Below are positions 13,036 to 25,300 of a DNA stretch of 64,000 nt, piece after piece. Positions within the stretch are counted from its first letter, which is position 1, and each line of letters starts with the position of its first letter. The position numbers were made by a program, and so were the translations under genes. This DNA comes from Lanius collurio. Lineage: Eukaryota > Chordata > Aves > Passeriformes > Laniidae. The stretch is from contig JACBWW010000047.1 in the NCBI GenBank assembly GCA_020086605.1, positions 1,022,414-1,086,413 on the forward strand. The letters run 5' to 3'. The notes below the pieces were generated by a model. That model did no database searches. It saw only the letters and a program-made list of their open reading frames with translations, and was not told where the DNA came from.

Positions 13036-13081
13036 ATTGGCTGTCGCCGCGCGGCCGGGGGGCGGCCGCGGCGCTGATTGG
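13036..13081 (+). promoter_or_regulatory. PLCL1: Paired inverted CCAAT boxes with GC box
   Basis: Two ATTGG elements (13036-13040 and 13077-13081) lie 41 bp apart, about four helical turns. Between them is GGGGGGCGG (13057-13065), an Sp1-type GC box. This fits a TATA-less CpG-island promoter bound by NF-Y and Sp1, some 290-340 bp upstream of the PLCL1 ATG. Confidence 0.6.
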
Positions 13082-13156
13082 TCGAGAGCGCCGTCCGTCA
13101 GCGCCGCCCGTCAACACAAGCCCGGCTCATGTCAGAACAGCGCGGGGCTGTGGCCG

Positions 13157-13165
13157 CACTTCCTG
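13157..13165 (+). promoter_or_regulatory. PLCL1: ETS-family-like site
   Basis: CACTTCCTG is the reverse complement of the ETS core with GGAAGT. It lies about 80 bp downstream of the paired CCAAT boxes, in the likely transcription start area of PLCL1. Motif evidence only. Confidence 0.4.
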
Positions 13166-13372
13166 CGCGCTCCTCGCGTCCCCCGCCCCGCCGGCACCGC
13201 AGAGTCCCGCACGGGCACTCCCGCCCCGGGGACGGACATGGCTCCTCCGGGGAAAGTTGGTGCTGCTGCCATCGTGCCGTGAGAGGAGCGCCGCGGGACG
13301 CCGTCCGTTTCTCCATCCGTGTGACTCCCCCGCCCTCTCAGCGCCCCGAAGTTGACACCTCTCGGCGGGGCG

Positions 13373-13645
13373 ATGGCAGAGGCTGCCGGCGGCAGAGAGC
13401 AGCCGGCGGCAGGCCGAGCTCCTCCCGACGCCGCTTACCATGCTGAAGAGGAGCCCGAGCAGGCATCGCTGGACGCTTTGGCGGCAGCCGGGGGTAGGAG
13501 GCGGGAGCGCCGCAGCGGTGTTTCGGCCGTGGGTACCGCGGAGCGCTTCCCCGGTGGCAGCCTGGGGCCAGCGGCATCACCCGACCCCGACGCTTGCCTG
13601 CTGGAAGCGGCCAAGGCCACCCCGCGGAGGAGCAGCATCATCAAG
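13373..13645 (+). CDS. PLCL1: PLCL1 coding exon 1 (N-terminal 91 codons)
   Basis: This exon encodes the N-terminus of phospholipase C-like 1 (PRIP-1), an enzymatically inactive PLC relative that binds Ins(1,4,5)P3, GABARAP and protein phosphatases and tunes GABA-A receptor trafficking. The frame starts MAEAAGGREQPAAG and ends DACLLEAAKATPRRSSIIK. The closing block nearly matches mammalian PLCL1 (LLEAARATPRRSSIIK), and the exon ends there with AAG followed by a GTACGG donor, phase 0. The middle is low-complexity Ala/Gly/Glu/Arg and diverges from mammals, with an acidic stretch (AEEEPEQ). The start is well set: G at -3, G at +4, and an in-frame TGA at 13322-13324. RRSS resembles a basophilic kinase target. 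The PH, EF-hand, X/Y and C2 domains come from exon 2 onward, outside the window. Confidence 0.93.
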
Positions 13646-15189
13646 GTACGGGTGTGCCGCCCCGCCGGGAAGTTTCTGCGGGTCCCGCCGCCGGGTTACC
13701 CGGGCTGAAGTCGCCCTCTGGTGCGCCCCTGCCCGCGGTGAGGGGCCGGGGTGGGCAGAAGGGTAGTGTGAGCCCTCCGGGGACGGGCTGCGAGCACCTT
13801 CCGCGCAGGTGAAGCGGCCGCTCCGCCGCGCAGCGCTGCTGCCCTGCCTGCGGCGAGCAAGGACGGCGGGGCCGCGGCGCTGCCTCCCTGGAGCCCCCGG
13901 GGCAGGGTGCGTGCCCGGACCGAGCGGCTCTCCGGGGTCTGTGCTGCGGTGCTGCTCCCGTTGCCACTGAGAGGGGTCCGTGTCCCTCCCGCGCTCGTGC
14001 GTGACCCGTGGGGCAGCTTCCCGCCGAGTTGTAAAGTTTTTGTGTAGCAGGTTGTATCTGTGCTTATTTAATATTTATGAAGCACCTGGAAGGCAGAATA
14101 AATAGCTTCTACAGCGCTGGTTTTCTTCCTTCTCGAGCAGCAAAATATTCAGTGTCACCAATTAACAGAAGGTGTGTTTGGAGACGGAGTGTAGTACAGG
14201 TTGTTGCGGAGCAGCACCGGCTGTTTAGCACCTATAATGTGAAATTAACTGGTCGGGCGTGATCTTAAAGCCTTCGCCTTTGTTATAATCTGGTAAGGAA
14301 AATGGCATTATGGTCATGTTAATTCTTTTTTTTTCCGGTTTACATTTTTTAGAATAAACTATGTGGTTTTGAATTAAATGGCATCTCCTTGCAAGAATGT
14401 AGGCTTAATCCCCAATTTCTGGGGAACCAATGAATGAAATCTCCTGGGCAAACTTAATTTAGCATATGGTCACACGTGATCCTCTTGTAGTGATATGCAC
14501 TTGGAAGGCATCGGGAGAACAGTGGAAAATGAGACTTCTCATCTGCAAATGTGTGAAGGCACTGGGTAGAGCTCTACTTCAGTGCAGGAAGCACAGGACT
14601 TATGCTTAGCTCTTGCAGCTTCGTATGTCTATTCAAAGAAAGAATAGATACTCGAAATACTTGCTTTTCACATTTTAAAGCTTTAACGTTCAGAGGATAC
14701 TGAAGTAGTTAAATACAAAAGAGCCTCGAAGATCCTTTGCAAGTTTCACCTTGAAATATTAACCTATTCAGTCCAGCCAAGTGTTGAAGGGTAGTTTTAG
14801 TTTTCTAAAGACATTCACTGAATGTGATGGGAAAGCTTCCAGTCTGAAGTTGCATAAATGTATAAATGCTTTACTAAATCAGGACCAAAGTTCTGTAACT
14901 GTACTAGTATGGATATGATATTTTCTCTTAGATTTGTGTGAAGATTTCAAAAATTGAAAGTACACAGTCTTGTATTTCAGTTAAAAATATATCATTATTT
15001 TTACAGACTATACCAATTCCATGTGGTAGGTATGTTTTAATATCATAAATGGTGTATAATTGTTAATGACTGAGTAGCATTTTCACTGCAGGTTGATAAC
15101 TTGATACTGATAATTTAGCACATCTACTGAGAGTGATGTCACTCTTCTAACTGGAGGAGGTTTCTTGAGCTATATTCTAGGGTAGTGTT

Positions 15190-15420
15190 TATTAGGAGAA
15201 AGATTCCTGACAGAAGTAAGAAAGTATTGATGTTCTTATACAAGGAACAGGTAAGGCCTCGTCTGAAATACTGGGTAAACTCAGTTTCCTGTGCTTAGGA
15301 GTGGTGCATTCAAACTGGAGCAGGTGCATAGAAGGATAGGTAGGATGGGCTGATGAGGTCGCTGGATTGAATACAGTGTGAGGAGAAATTTGATTTCTTG
15401 GACAAAAGCAAAGGATTCCT
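15190..15420 (+). mobile_element. Old CR1/L3-type LINE fragment
   Basis: The stretch around 15241-15350 (CAAGGAACAGGTAAGGCCTC, then a TCTGAAATACTG-like block and later CTGGAGCAGGTGCATAGAAG) follows the order of the reverse-transcriptase C-terminal region of amniote CR1-like LINEs, which reads roughly 'TGGTGAGGCCTCATCTGGAATACTG ... CTGGAGAGGGTCCAGAGGAG'. It is diverged with indels, so it is an old insertion. Boundaries are approximate. Confidence 0.55.
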
Positions 15421-16682
15421 ATGCATAGATCCAGTCTGGATCCTAGAAGGTTATTCCAGGCCCTGTAAGGGTTTGGAATGGTCTTATGATAGAAGTGGAA
15501 TGAAAAATACTGTTGTTAATCTTAAATTTATTTGTTAAGTAGATGGATCAAATTAGATAACATGGCCATATCTGATAGCAGGTGTCTGAAATTGAGAATT
15601 CACAGGCCATGCATCTCTAACGCACAGTGTTGGGACCCTGTACAGAGCATTGCATTTCTTTTCCCCTAGGGTTGTCTCAGTGGTATATAAAAGTGTTTTG
15701 AATCACAGTTTTCCTTGGGCATTATACTAGGAAATGCTAATAACTTGGGGTAGGAATTAAATAATTTATTTGTCTGCGTTATGGGGGATTTCTGATGTCC
15801 TAGGACATATTCATCAGGTGTTAAATACAAATTTTACTTGGACTTAAGATAAACCCCTCCAACTTATTTTACATTTTTCCTTTTTTTTAAGGCCTTCAAC
15901 ATGCAGGATTTCTGCTCGAGCATTGTGTATTTTACAGGGAAATGTATTTTGTAATGATTTATTATATTTATGTTACCCTATGTTCATATAAATCTGTAGT
16001 CAAAATAGTATTCTGTTGCTTTCTCTAAGCTGATCTTATCTGCTGAAAAATGTGACTTAAGAAAGCAAAGGAAATTGCCCAGTAAGGATAAGCTCTTACT
16101 TTGCAGGAGTTGAACACTCTTGCTCTATTTTCCCATTTGTCTGCCAGCTATTTAAAGGTGTACTTTTAACAGGACTGGTCTTGCTCAATTAAGCAAAAAG
16201 TTAAAATTCTGTAGATTTAGATGGTCAAAGTACAGTTTTAACAGTATTTTTTCTCTAGCTGAATTTTGGAACTCTGCAAGTCTCAAGATTAGCATCTGAG
16301 AGTTCAATTCCAGTGGAGGCCAGACTTGCTTACCTTGGAGTGTTCTGGCACCCACATTGTAACTGTGAAATACAAACACTGAACAGGGACTTGCTTTAAA
16401 AGCCTTCCCTGCAGCAAATTCCACTTGGCATATATTGTAAGTAAAATATGAACCCTTCTAAATAATCTTCAGTGCATTCATGTGCTCTATATTTGGCTTC
16501 AGAACCAAGAGAACTCGTTTATATAAAAAGAACAAAGTGTAGCCAGAATATTTTTATTCCCATTTTACTTTGCTGATGTTCACAGCTTTGTAGATTGAGG
16601 TAAATTTAAAATAAGATGAATGAGAAATAGTTGTAGCTGTTCTTGTGTGTTAGGTCATTTCCGTAATACTTGTGTGTTAGTT

Positions 16683-16756
16683 GGGGGTTTTTTGGGGCTT
16701 TGTATTTTGGTTTGGGTTTTGGTGGTGGTGTTGTTTTTTTTTTTTTTTTTTTTTTT
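16683..16756 (+). repeat. G/T-rich low-complexity tract with 23-T run
   Basis: Runs GGGGG, GGGG, GG, GGG, GG and (GGT)n are separated by T-rich spacers and followed by an uninterrupted T run at 16734-16756. The spaced G-runs could form a G-quadruplex on the plus strand. The T run abuts a coding-like segment and acts visually as a polypyrimidine tract. Confidence 0.8.
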
Positions 16757-16765
16757 GTTTAATGC

Positions 16766-16960
16766 AAGGAAGAGGTAAATGATCTTACTACAGAACTGGA
16801 ACAAGAAAGGGAGTTTGCCATGAGGAACCTGAAATCAGCAGACAAGAATGCTTGGAGACAAAACTAGAGAAATGGCAAGAGATCATAGAATTTGGTCTGT
16901 CTTCTAGGAAACCTAGAGATGGACTGTGCATTGACTAAATTGTTTGCTAAGCATTTAGCA
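16766..16960 (+). pseudogene. Possible coiled-coil coding remnant, frameshifted
   Basis: Immediately after a poly-T tract and an AAG acceptor-like trinucleotide, one frame reads EEVNDLTTELEQEREF and continues AMRNLKSA before a stop at 16865-16867. Shifting frame near 16840 continues as RQECLETKLEKWQEIIE and stays open to a stop near 16940. The composition is rich in Glu, Lys, Gln and Leu with heptad-like spacing, as in a coiled coil. I do not recognise the parent protein. It could be a decayed retrocopy or exon, or chance. No donor site is evident downstream. Confidence 0.3.
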
Positions 16961-19307
16961 TTTCCTTTTTTTTTGGCTTGTGAATGATTCAGGGCCAGTT
17001 GTTTGCAAATAAAATAACAATTGCCACCACTTTTAGGCTGCTAGGAGAGCCGAAGACAGTGCTTGGAGAACTGGATTTGTGCTTTCTTTACATGTAATGC
17101 TTTGCAAGCCTTCCTGTGTGGGGGGTTCTAAACAGAGTTTGCTGATGTTGTTTTGCTTCTGACATTGCTGTGTATGAGCACTTTAATAAATGAGTAGGAA
17201 GGCTGTGTAATTTGTTATGTAATGCTACTGAAATACTTTGTAACTTTTTACCAAAATATTTCTCTGTCACTTCTTATCAGGCCTCTCTCTCTGCTTTGTT
17301 TGCATGCAAGACAAGCTTTTGGGATCATGTGTTTGTTTTCTTCCTGGATGTTTGTTTTAAGATACTGTAGCAGATAACGTAGCAGACTGTGCCCATGAAA
17401 TGAACTTGAAGTAGCAGCTGCAGACTCTTTAACTCGAGAGACTTCAACTTCAGTCACAGCAGAGCTATGAGACCTTTCACTGAAGTTCTTCCAAAGGCTA
17501 CTTGCCTGCTTCATGCAGAGATTTTTTTTTTCCTTTAGAGGCCAGTTGAGTTGTCCTTGCTCATAATATACTATTAGCCTAAGAACTGCAAGTTTTAGGG
17601 TTTTGCAATTGAATTAATTAGTGGGAGTGTATCAAGATAGCCAGCTGTCTTATTTCAAGACTTGTATTTATGCTTGTGACGTTCTTAGCTTTAAAGAAAC
17701 AAACTAAGCCTCATTGCTTGTATTGCAGGTCTGTGTTTTGAAGTGTGGTGATGGAATTTAAGTGTTTTAAATATGTGCCATATCTGTCTCTGCAATGTAA
17801 CTGTTTAAGACTTTGTTTTCAGAAGACAGAGTTTTTCAGGTCTGTAATGATTCTCCAGTAGCTTTTACATGGCTTTTTGTTGTGTAAGCTTGCATTTAGG
17901 CACTTGCTGCTTAATAATCTATGACTGTGTAAGATTCATTAAAGCTGATCAGCTATTTGATAGTCCAATGGTGATTTTATCACAATTGCATTATTTGACA
18001 TATATGTACCAGAGGAAATAAAAGAGAATATTTAAGTTGAGATCACATTAAATAATGTGGTAGAGCCTAAAAAGGTCTTTAGAAGGGCAGGAATGACATA
18101 TCTAGCCATGCAAAGTGTGCCACAAAATGAGAAATTCACCAGATGGATCTGGAAAAAGGTCACTGGTGGGTGTTATTTTTATGTATGTAAATTCCCAAAC
18201 ATTGTGGAGAGAGAAACAGGGAACTAATATCCCCTCTCTTTCACAGAATGTGAAGTCAGGGGAAAAAAATCAGTGATAATTCTTTAGCAGCAGGTTGAAA
18301 ATAAATGACAATATTTTCTGATGCAGCATGTGAGTCAATCATACACTTTACAGCCCCAGAAATCTGTGCAGTTAGACATGTAAATGGGTTTGAGCAGGTT
18401 TGAAATGACAAATTAATGAAGAGAGCTTCCCAATGTGCCCAAAGCATCTGGCTTAGAAAGTTCTTAAACTACAAGTGCTTGAACTCTGGGAAGCCACAGC
18501 AAAGAACTGACAGGTTTCCCTATTTCATCCTCCCCAGCACTGACCACTTTGTACTTCCTTGCTCCTTATGTGTCTCTCAGGCACGTAGCTGGGATACCAG
18601 CCTAGGTTGACCTTTATCTAACCCAATATTTGTTAAAAAAAACTTAAAGGAACTGTTAAGAGACCCAGGAAACTGGTTTCCATTATTGCTAGTGTGAAAC
18701 TTTCTTCAAATTTAGAAGAAACTTCTTTGTTAACTTAGTTATTTAGAATTAATGTTTGCCAGCTTTACAGAAGAGATGCAGTTTGGAGATATTTTTTGGA
18801 TTGCTGTGGCATAGCTGTTTGTTTTCGTAACACTGCACCTGTATTCCATACATTACTGTTTTTTCTTAAGGATCTATTAAAGATAGGTTTGGACAGAAAA
18901 AATGCTGTTTGTAGATCTGCTTTTGTCAAATGAATTATATCCAGTACTTAGTATCAGTGAGGATGTACTTTTAACTGTTGCATTTATCTGTAAGATACAT
19001 TCTCATGGGGAGCAGTAGGCATTTTGGACTGGGGTTTAACCTCCATCTCTTTCCTCTTTGATCTTAAAGCAACATTGGTAGATCCAGTATGGCTGTGCCT
19101 AAGTTGGTAATACTGTAGTGAGAAAGATTTAGGTCTTGTGGATTTTTTTTTGTGTCAAGCAATCAATAATAATTATCCATAGAGATGAGAACCACTCTAT
19201 AGAAAATGATTCAGGTGCAGGATTTAGGCACATGGGTCTTGTGAAGCTGTCCTATAGGCTCATCTGGCTGTGTATGATTTTCAGAGAACTAGATTTTGCC
19301 AAAAAAG

Positions 19308-19324
19308 TTTTTTTTTTTTTTTTT
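19308..19324 (+). repeat. Poly-T tract (17 T)
   Basis: An uninterrupted T run follows an A6G block, so AAAAAA and TTTTTT could also snap back. It is a homopolymer in PLCL1 intron 1 with no other visible role. Confidence 0.85.
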
Positions 19325-22300
19325 CTGTGAAGGCCTGGATTCACTCTTGCTGTTGGGTGCTTATCATGTACCTTGTGCCCAAGTGAATATGTCAGTAATA
19401 GTTGGCGTTTTCTTTCCATTCAGCTTCCTGAATTTTTCATGTTTAATTTATACTTTCTGGTGGTTACATTTGCCTCAAAATACAGCAATTCTAATTTCCA
19501 GGCATCTCTGCCCTCATATTACTGAAGCTGTATTCTTTTCAAGGAGAACATGTGGCCTGGCTAAAAGTCTCTTAAAGATCAATGAGTGCCTTTACACTGA
19601 CTTACCTAAACTTTACTACTTGAAAAATTTTAAAGAAACCCAAACAACCTGTATCCAGGCCAAAATACTTCCTTTGAAGTTTATAGCAAACTTGTCTGCT
19701 AACCACTCTAGAGTTAGTAGTTAATATTTATTGTTGTTTGGTTCCACTTGGCACATAATGTAACACATGACCAGTGATCTCAGAAAACATGAGGGTACAG
19801 ATGAATAAAGCATCATATTTGGAGTGTCTTTCCATACCAGTTCATCATAGTCAAGGGGATTTGAGTGTCTTGCACTGAAATTACTGAAAGGTGACCTTTC
19901 TGTAGGATAACAGCAAGTCCAGTGGTCTGCAAACACAAGTTCTGGCAGGTCTTTTCAGGAAGCTGTTTGATAGGTTTTCTAGATAAGAGGTAGGAGCTGT
20001 TAAGGTTGGGAATAAGAGATGGTCATAGTGGTTGATTTGTGTTTAAATTATGTAAATAAAGACTTTTGTGCAGAAGTACATAAATAATGACTGAAAATAA
20101 TATTCTGATGGAGTAATGGCACTGGTAGACAGAGTAGTGGTGGACAGCTGTTAATAAAACTGAGTTTTCATATCTGTGCAGAGATGCAAAACCTGTTTCT
20201 CATGCTAATATTGTATTCATTTTGTCATTCTACTGAAATCAATGCCATCTGTAACAAAAATGTTTTAATTGAGGTAATGATATATGTATATTTTTTTCTG
20301 TTCTTCCTTACAGTAGATGTGAAAATGCAGGCAGTTACTGTAGAACCAATAATATAACTGCTGTGGTGAAACATTTAGCTGGTTCTTCTTGTAAACTTAA
20401 TCAATATATTTAATTGGTACGTGTAATTTCTGCTAATATTGGGTGATTTCTCTAAGAAATTAGGAAAGATGATTAATATTACTTTTAATTACACATGTGT
20501 TCTAGTTTTTAGCTGATATGACTTGGAGGTTTTGACCTCCATGCAGTTTAGAAACTTCTCAGACTTGATTAAAAAATAGGTGCTACAAATGGCTTTACTA
20601 AATACCAAAAAGTTCTGAAGACTCTTAGAGATCTTTGTGTGTATAGGTTTGGAAATGTATTTACAATGAAAACCTTGTTCTTAAATCTGTCTGTGTCATA
20701 AATATATTGGAATTTGAAGCCTACTTATGTAGAATCTTGTTTTCTGGAAGAGTCTTATGTCAGAAGTTTGCAGTTTTAAGTGATTATTAACCCCCTTCCT
20801 GAAATGTGTTTAAACTGCTGAGATTATTGTAATATCTTCATTTAGTCATGGTTCATTGTTTAATGTGTATTTTTTAAGTTGAAAGTCTCTGACCACTAAG
20901 ACTGTATATAGGCCCTAACTAACTGGAATCAAACTGAGGTAAAATATTACTCCTGTTCCAGAGCCACTTAAATCAACAAAATTCCCCTTGGGATTATTAT
21001 TTGAGGCAGCATGCATCAGGTAGTGTTATTGGGGCATGCCTATTTAAAGGTGTATCACAGTCTAAAAGGTAGCTGGCACTGAAGTACTACTACTTTATTA
21101 TTGTGCTGAGGGGATTAAAAAAAAGATATTCTAGCAGTAAATTTCTACTGTGAAGATTTGATGCTCCTCCTGAAGGAGGAGATTGCCTGCTCAGGGCAGT
21201 ACTGACATACCATCTCTTAGGTAGTGCCAGCTGAAACAGCTACAGAAAACATTCATTAGAGACATACTGAATTTTCTCCAGGCTCTCCATCCTGCAGGAT
21301 CCTGGCTGGTCTGTGTTACGCTGCTTTGGTTCTTCTTGAAGTGGTAAAAGGAGCATGTGTTTGCTGCCTATTTCCTTGTTCAGAGATTTGTTCAAAGTGG
21401 AAATGAGTTTGAATACTTCCAAGTTGTCATATATTTGTGTGGGTGTGAATGGCTAAAGAAGTAGCAGAGTGTTGGGTAATTAGGACTCTAAAATCATCAC
21501 TGTTCACTGGATGCTTGTTTTGGTAACTTGGATACAATTTGTGAATAGGCAATAAGAATCTCAGTTTGATATCTCTTCAGTATGAAGCTGGCTACTTAAT
21601 TGCATACCTTTCAAATAAGTCTAGAATCAGGTAAAGTGCAGTGCTCAGCCTTTATTATTTTATGGACTCAAAGTCTTTTAAGCTAATGTTGAATGGTGAT
21701 TCTCCCAGTGTAATTTGGACCTATTACCTGTATTGTATTATAGGTGGACATGGCATATTTTTAATTCATTAGATGGGTTTGATGGACTGGTAATTTGTTT
21801 TTATTGTAGGCTGTGAAAAATTTTATGCTATTTCACTCTTTAAGATAGCTTGGAGGGAAAATACAACCAAAAAAGGAGTTCCTTAAGTAAAATGCAGGGT
21901 GCACTTGTGGTAGGAGATGTGTGCTGCTCATGGAAATGTGTCACTATCATCTTGCTTTTGTGTATTGTGGACCTTTCTCTGTTTTGTGTTGATGCATCTC
22001 TTAGAAAGTGTGTCTACTTAAAAACCAAACCAAAACCAGAAGAATGAGCAGCCAGACAAACTTCTGCCAGGAGTACTGATGAAGGTTCCATGAATTTGAG
22101 AACTTCTGTTGTATTGGATCCTACTTCAGTCCATCCATTTTGAGGAGTAGGTGATGCTATGGAGCCTGCATGAGAATGTCAGCTATACCATGCTTGCAAG
22201 AAAAAGGCAGGAAGTAAATAGCAATAGGAGGTAAAACTCCTTGATGAGGTATCAGATGCTAGTTCTTGAGTACAGCAGGAAAGCCACAGGATGGAGCAGG

Positions 22301-25300
22301 GTGAGAGCATGTCTAGAAGCTCGAGTGAAATTCAGAAAATTGGATTATATGTAATCAGAGTGCTGCTGAGAGCAGAGGCTGTCACAGGGGGCAGGAAAGG
22401 CTGAAATAAAACCAGGGAGCTTGGCTGGGAGGTTGGGCACTGAAGTCAGGAGTCAGCCAAGAGTGCCCAAGCAGGGCAGGGGTGAAGTGAAGGACCAGGA
22501 CTTGAGGAAGAACTTTGAGCACAGCCATGGGGATCCCATTTGCAAACCCAGCACTGAGCTCCCCTGCAGGGAAAGTCACACAAGACAAAAAAATAACAGT
22601 TTGTTGCCTGAGCTGAATTGCTCTGGTTTTGTGGTCCTTTGGGCATGTACCCTGCTAGAGGTGTGTCGGTGTTAAGGGGACTGGCAGTGGAATGATGTCA
22701 AATTTTGGGGTGGACTGGGGAACCTGCAAAAAGGCATGAGGGGGCTGCTAGGAGGCTAGAGGGGTTTCTTTGCCACCATCATTTGTGGCAGCTGTGATTG
22801 AGAGAACACGGGGAGGATGATTGAGGGCTGCCTTGGTCCTGCTCTTGTCAGCTTGGTGGTAATTCCTTCCATCCCTCTCTTCTTAAGTGAAGATTGCTGC
22901 TGTTTGGGCATCACCTAGTAAGCTTTTCACACCCCTGTAGTATTTAGGCAAGTTTACCATTGTACAGTGATGTTTTAGTTTTGTTTCTGTTGCTGGATAA
23001 TTTTCTGACAAAATAGATATTCTTGGTGGATTCTGTCAGTTTTAACCTATTTGCATAGAAGAATGCAAAACACAATTTTTACTTAACATGAAGTTTTCTC
23101 TTAGGACACAAAATACCTCATGGCCAACTGTTATTGTAAATATAAATTATTTCTGGGTTCTGGCATTTAATTTTTTTATAAGCTTTAGTTTTGCTTTGAA
23201 GACACATGTGATTTGTTGTTGCTGTTCTTTCTTTTAATTTAATTTTATAACAACTGCCATGAATATCTGATTAGCAGTTGCATTTGCTCACCTAGAGGGA
23301 CTGCTGAACTCTTTGAGCCAGAGCTATCAGGAGAGAGCACTGTGAATGGATTACTGCAAGATCCCTCCTCTTTTTCCAAATGAGATTATGTAGGAGCTTA
23401 TTAACATTGATTTAGCACATGTAATAGTTTAATAGAAAAACTATATTCCATTGGAGTATGACACACCTCCAGGCTATCTCATGTAAATACTGTAGTAAAA
23501 AATTCTGAGCATTGGCTAAAAAATAGATGTTGGAATTAATGAAACATAAGAAAAAAGACTTTCTGCAAATGTTTTGTGTTCAGTGGTAGATGGAGCCCAG
23601 TCCCCCAGACTGCCTGGAAGCTGCACAGTCTTCACTGGGAGTGCTGTGCATGAGCTCTGCTGGGGCTGGCCTTGCTCCGTGGGTGACACCCAAGCCTTGG
23701 CACAGGGGTAGATGCAGGTTTGTTCTGGGACATACTCATGGATGTGTCCTGAAGGGGTGCTTGTCTTCTGTGTTATGTAAAATCGGTGGTACTTGTTTAT
23801 GGTTTGGAAATGCAAGTAATAGTATTCATGGAGCTTGTGAATTTCTTGCTCTGTGTTATGATTCACAGTGGCAGTTGCTCCCTAAAGCAATGCAGATTTT
23901 CAGTATAAACATAGTTTCTGCAGTCTGAAATCAGTGGCAGTTTTCCCATTGCCATCAGTGGAGGAGGGATTGGTTTGAACACAAATACCCAATCACTAAA
24001 CCCTGTTATTTTACTTTAAAATTTTCATTTTCAGACTCTTAAAATGTTGCTAATTTTGTTATGCTGATTCTACTTTGAGCTAAGCAAGGTTTGTTTGGCA
24101 AAACTGTATGACTTTAAATATCAGCCCTAATACTGCTGAAGAATGAATTTTGGGGGATTGTTTCTAGATAAGTTCTTATTAGGAGGAGGAGCTCAAAAAA
24201 GACTGAGTTGTTATTAGAACTGAGAAAAAAATAGAGATGACTTAACTCGCAGAAAGTACTTTTGTTTATTGTTTTCTTGGCAGTGCTGCTGTGGCATCTG
24301 TGTGCTGAATGCAGATTTACAATTCTGTTCCTATTCAATACTTCTTTTTGCTATGCCTTTATGGATGAGAGGGAGGTACCCTCATACATGGTAGTGAGAT
24401 ATACTACTGTGGTGGACAGAGCTAGTGCTTAGAAGTGACTAATTTCAATGGACTGATCCAAATCTCAGTTTGAGCTGGAGATCAAATTGGAGTCTATTCG
24501 TGGACTTCAGAATATTCTCGTGGTACCCTTGGTTGCCATGGAGGAGCGTTCCCCGCAGCAATACTTCCCAACTTTGAAGACTTGGTTGGTTTTTTTTATT
24601 ATTATTTTAAGCATTTTAACTACTTTAATTATTTTATATTCTCATGCTGAATATAGGTTATGTAGACCAGTCCAAGGGCTGTGGTACCTTTCTGCAGAAG
24701 AAGCTGGGTTGCAGCAGTAGATGGAGGAGCATAAGTAAATTGTTGGGCTTGAGGGAGTGAAATGTGAGCGTTGTGCTTTGCCTGGGCTCAGTAGCTCTGC
24801 TGGGAGGGGCATGGGTGTGGGGAGCACGTAAAGCTTAAGTGGTAGGAAAAAAGGTTGTTTTAATGAGATGAGGTTAATATCCTCATTTGCATTGATCAGC
24901 GTAAAGACTGTAGCGGTGTCCCACGAGTTGTGAAATGCTGACACACAAGCACTTGTGATAAAATCTTGTGACTTTGCCCAAAGAGCTCACCTTCCTGAGG
25001 GCTAATGGCCGGTGTCATGTTTAGATGTGAGCTGATGCTGGCTGGATGGTCTCGTTCTCCAAGAAGAGATGAGACTGAGAGGAACAGGGAGCGTGTTAAG
25101 CGGGGCAGTGCAGAGCAGAGAACTGAGATGTTGGGAAGCTGAACCTTGTTCCTGCTTGTGGCAGTGCCTGTGATGTCTGGGGAAGAGAGCAATTTTGTTC
25201 CTTTTGCAATTATCAAGACTTGCATCCTGACAAGTAAAAAACCCCGGAGCTTAAGAGTACACTCTTATCCTGTATAGCAGTACCTTGCCTTCCAAGTATG

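Larger units (their letters stand above)
12290..14020. promoter_or_regulatory. PLCL1: CpG island / PLCL1 promoter and first exon
   Basis: A second GC- and CpG-dense block with dips near 12.55-12.75 kb covers the PLCL1 upstream region, 5' UTR, coding exon 1 and the first few hundred bases of intron 1. It contains a CTCF-like motif, two inverted CCAAT boxes, a GC box and an ETS-like site. No TATA box is evident, and the start of transcription is probably between about 13.1 and 13.3 kb. Overlapping open frames on both strands here are composition artefacts. Confidence 0.8.

Noticed and set aside
12762..13355. 197-codon plus-strand open frame upstream of PLCL1
   Set aside because: It runs across the promoter elements and 5' UTR and is low-complexity Pro/Arg/Ala. 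It is best explained by CpG-island composition.
13641..13967. 108-codon minus-strand frame over the PLCL1 donor
   Set aside because: It is the antisense shadow of the GC-rich first exon and intron start.
19296..19724. 142-codon plus-strand frame
   Set aside because: It begins within a poly-T run, with no ATG of good context and no similarity.
21164..21185. CTCCTCCT..AGGAGGAG hairpin
   Set aside because: An 8-bp low-complexity stem of a kind expected many times by chance.
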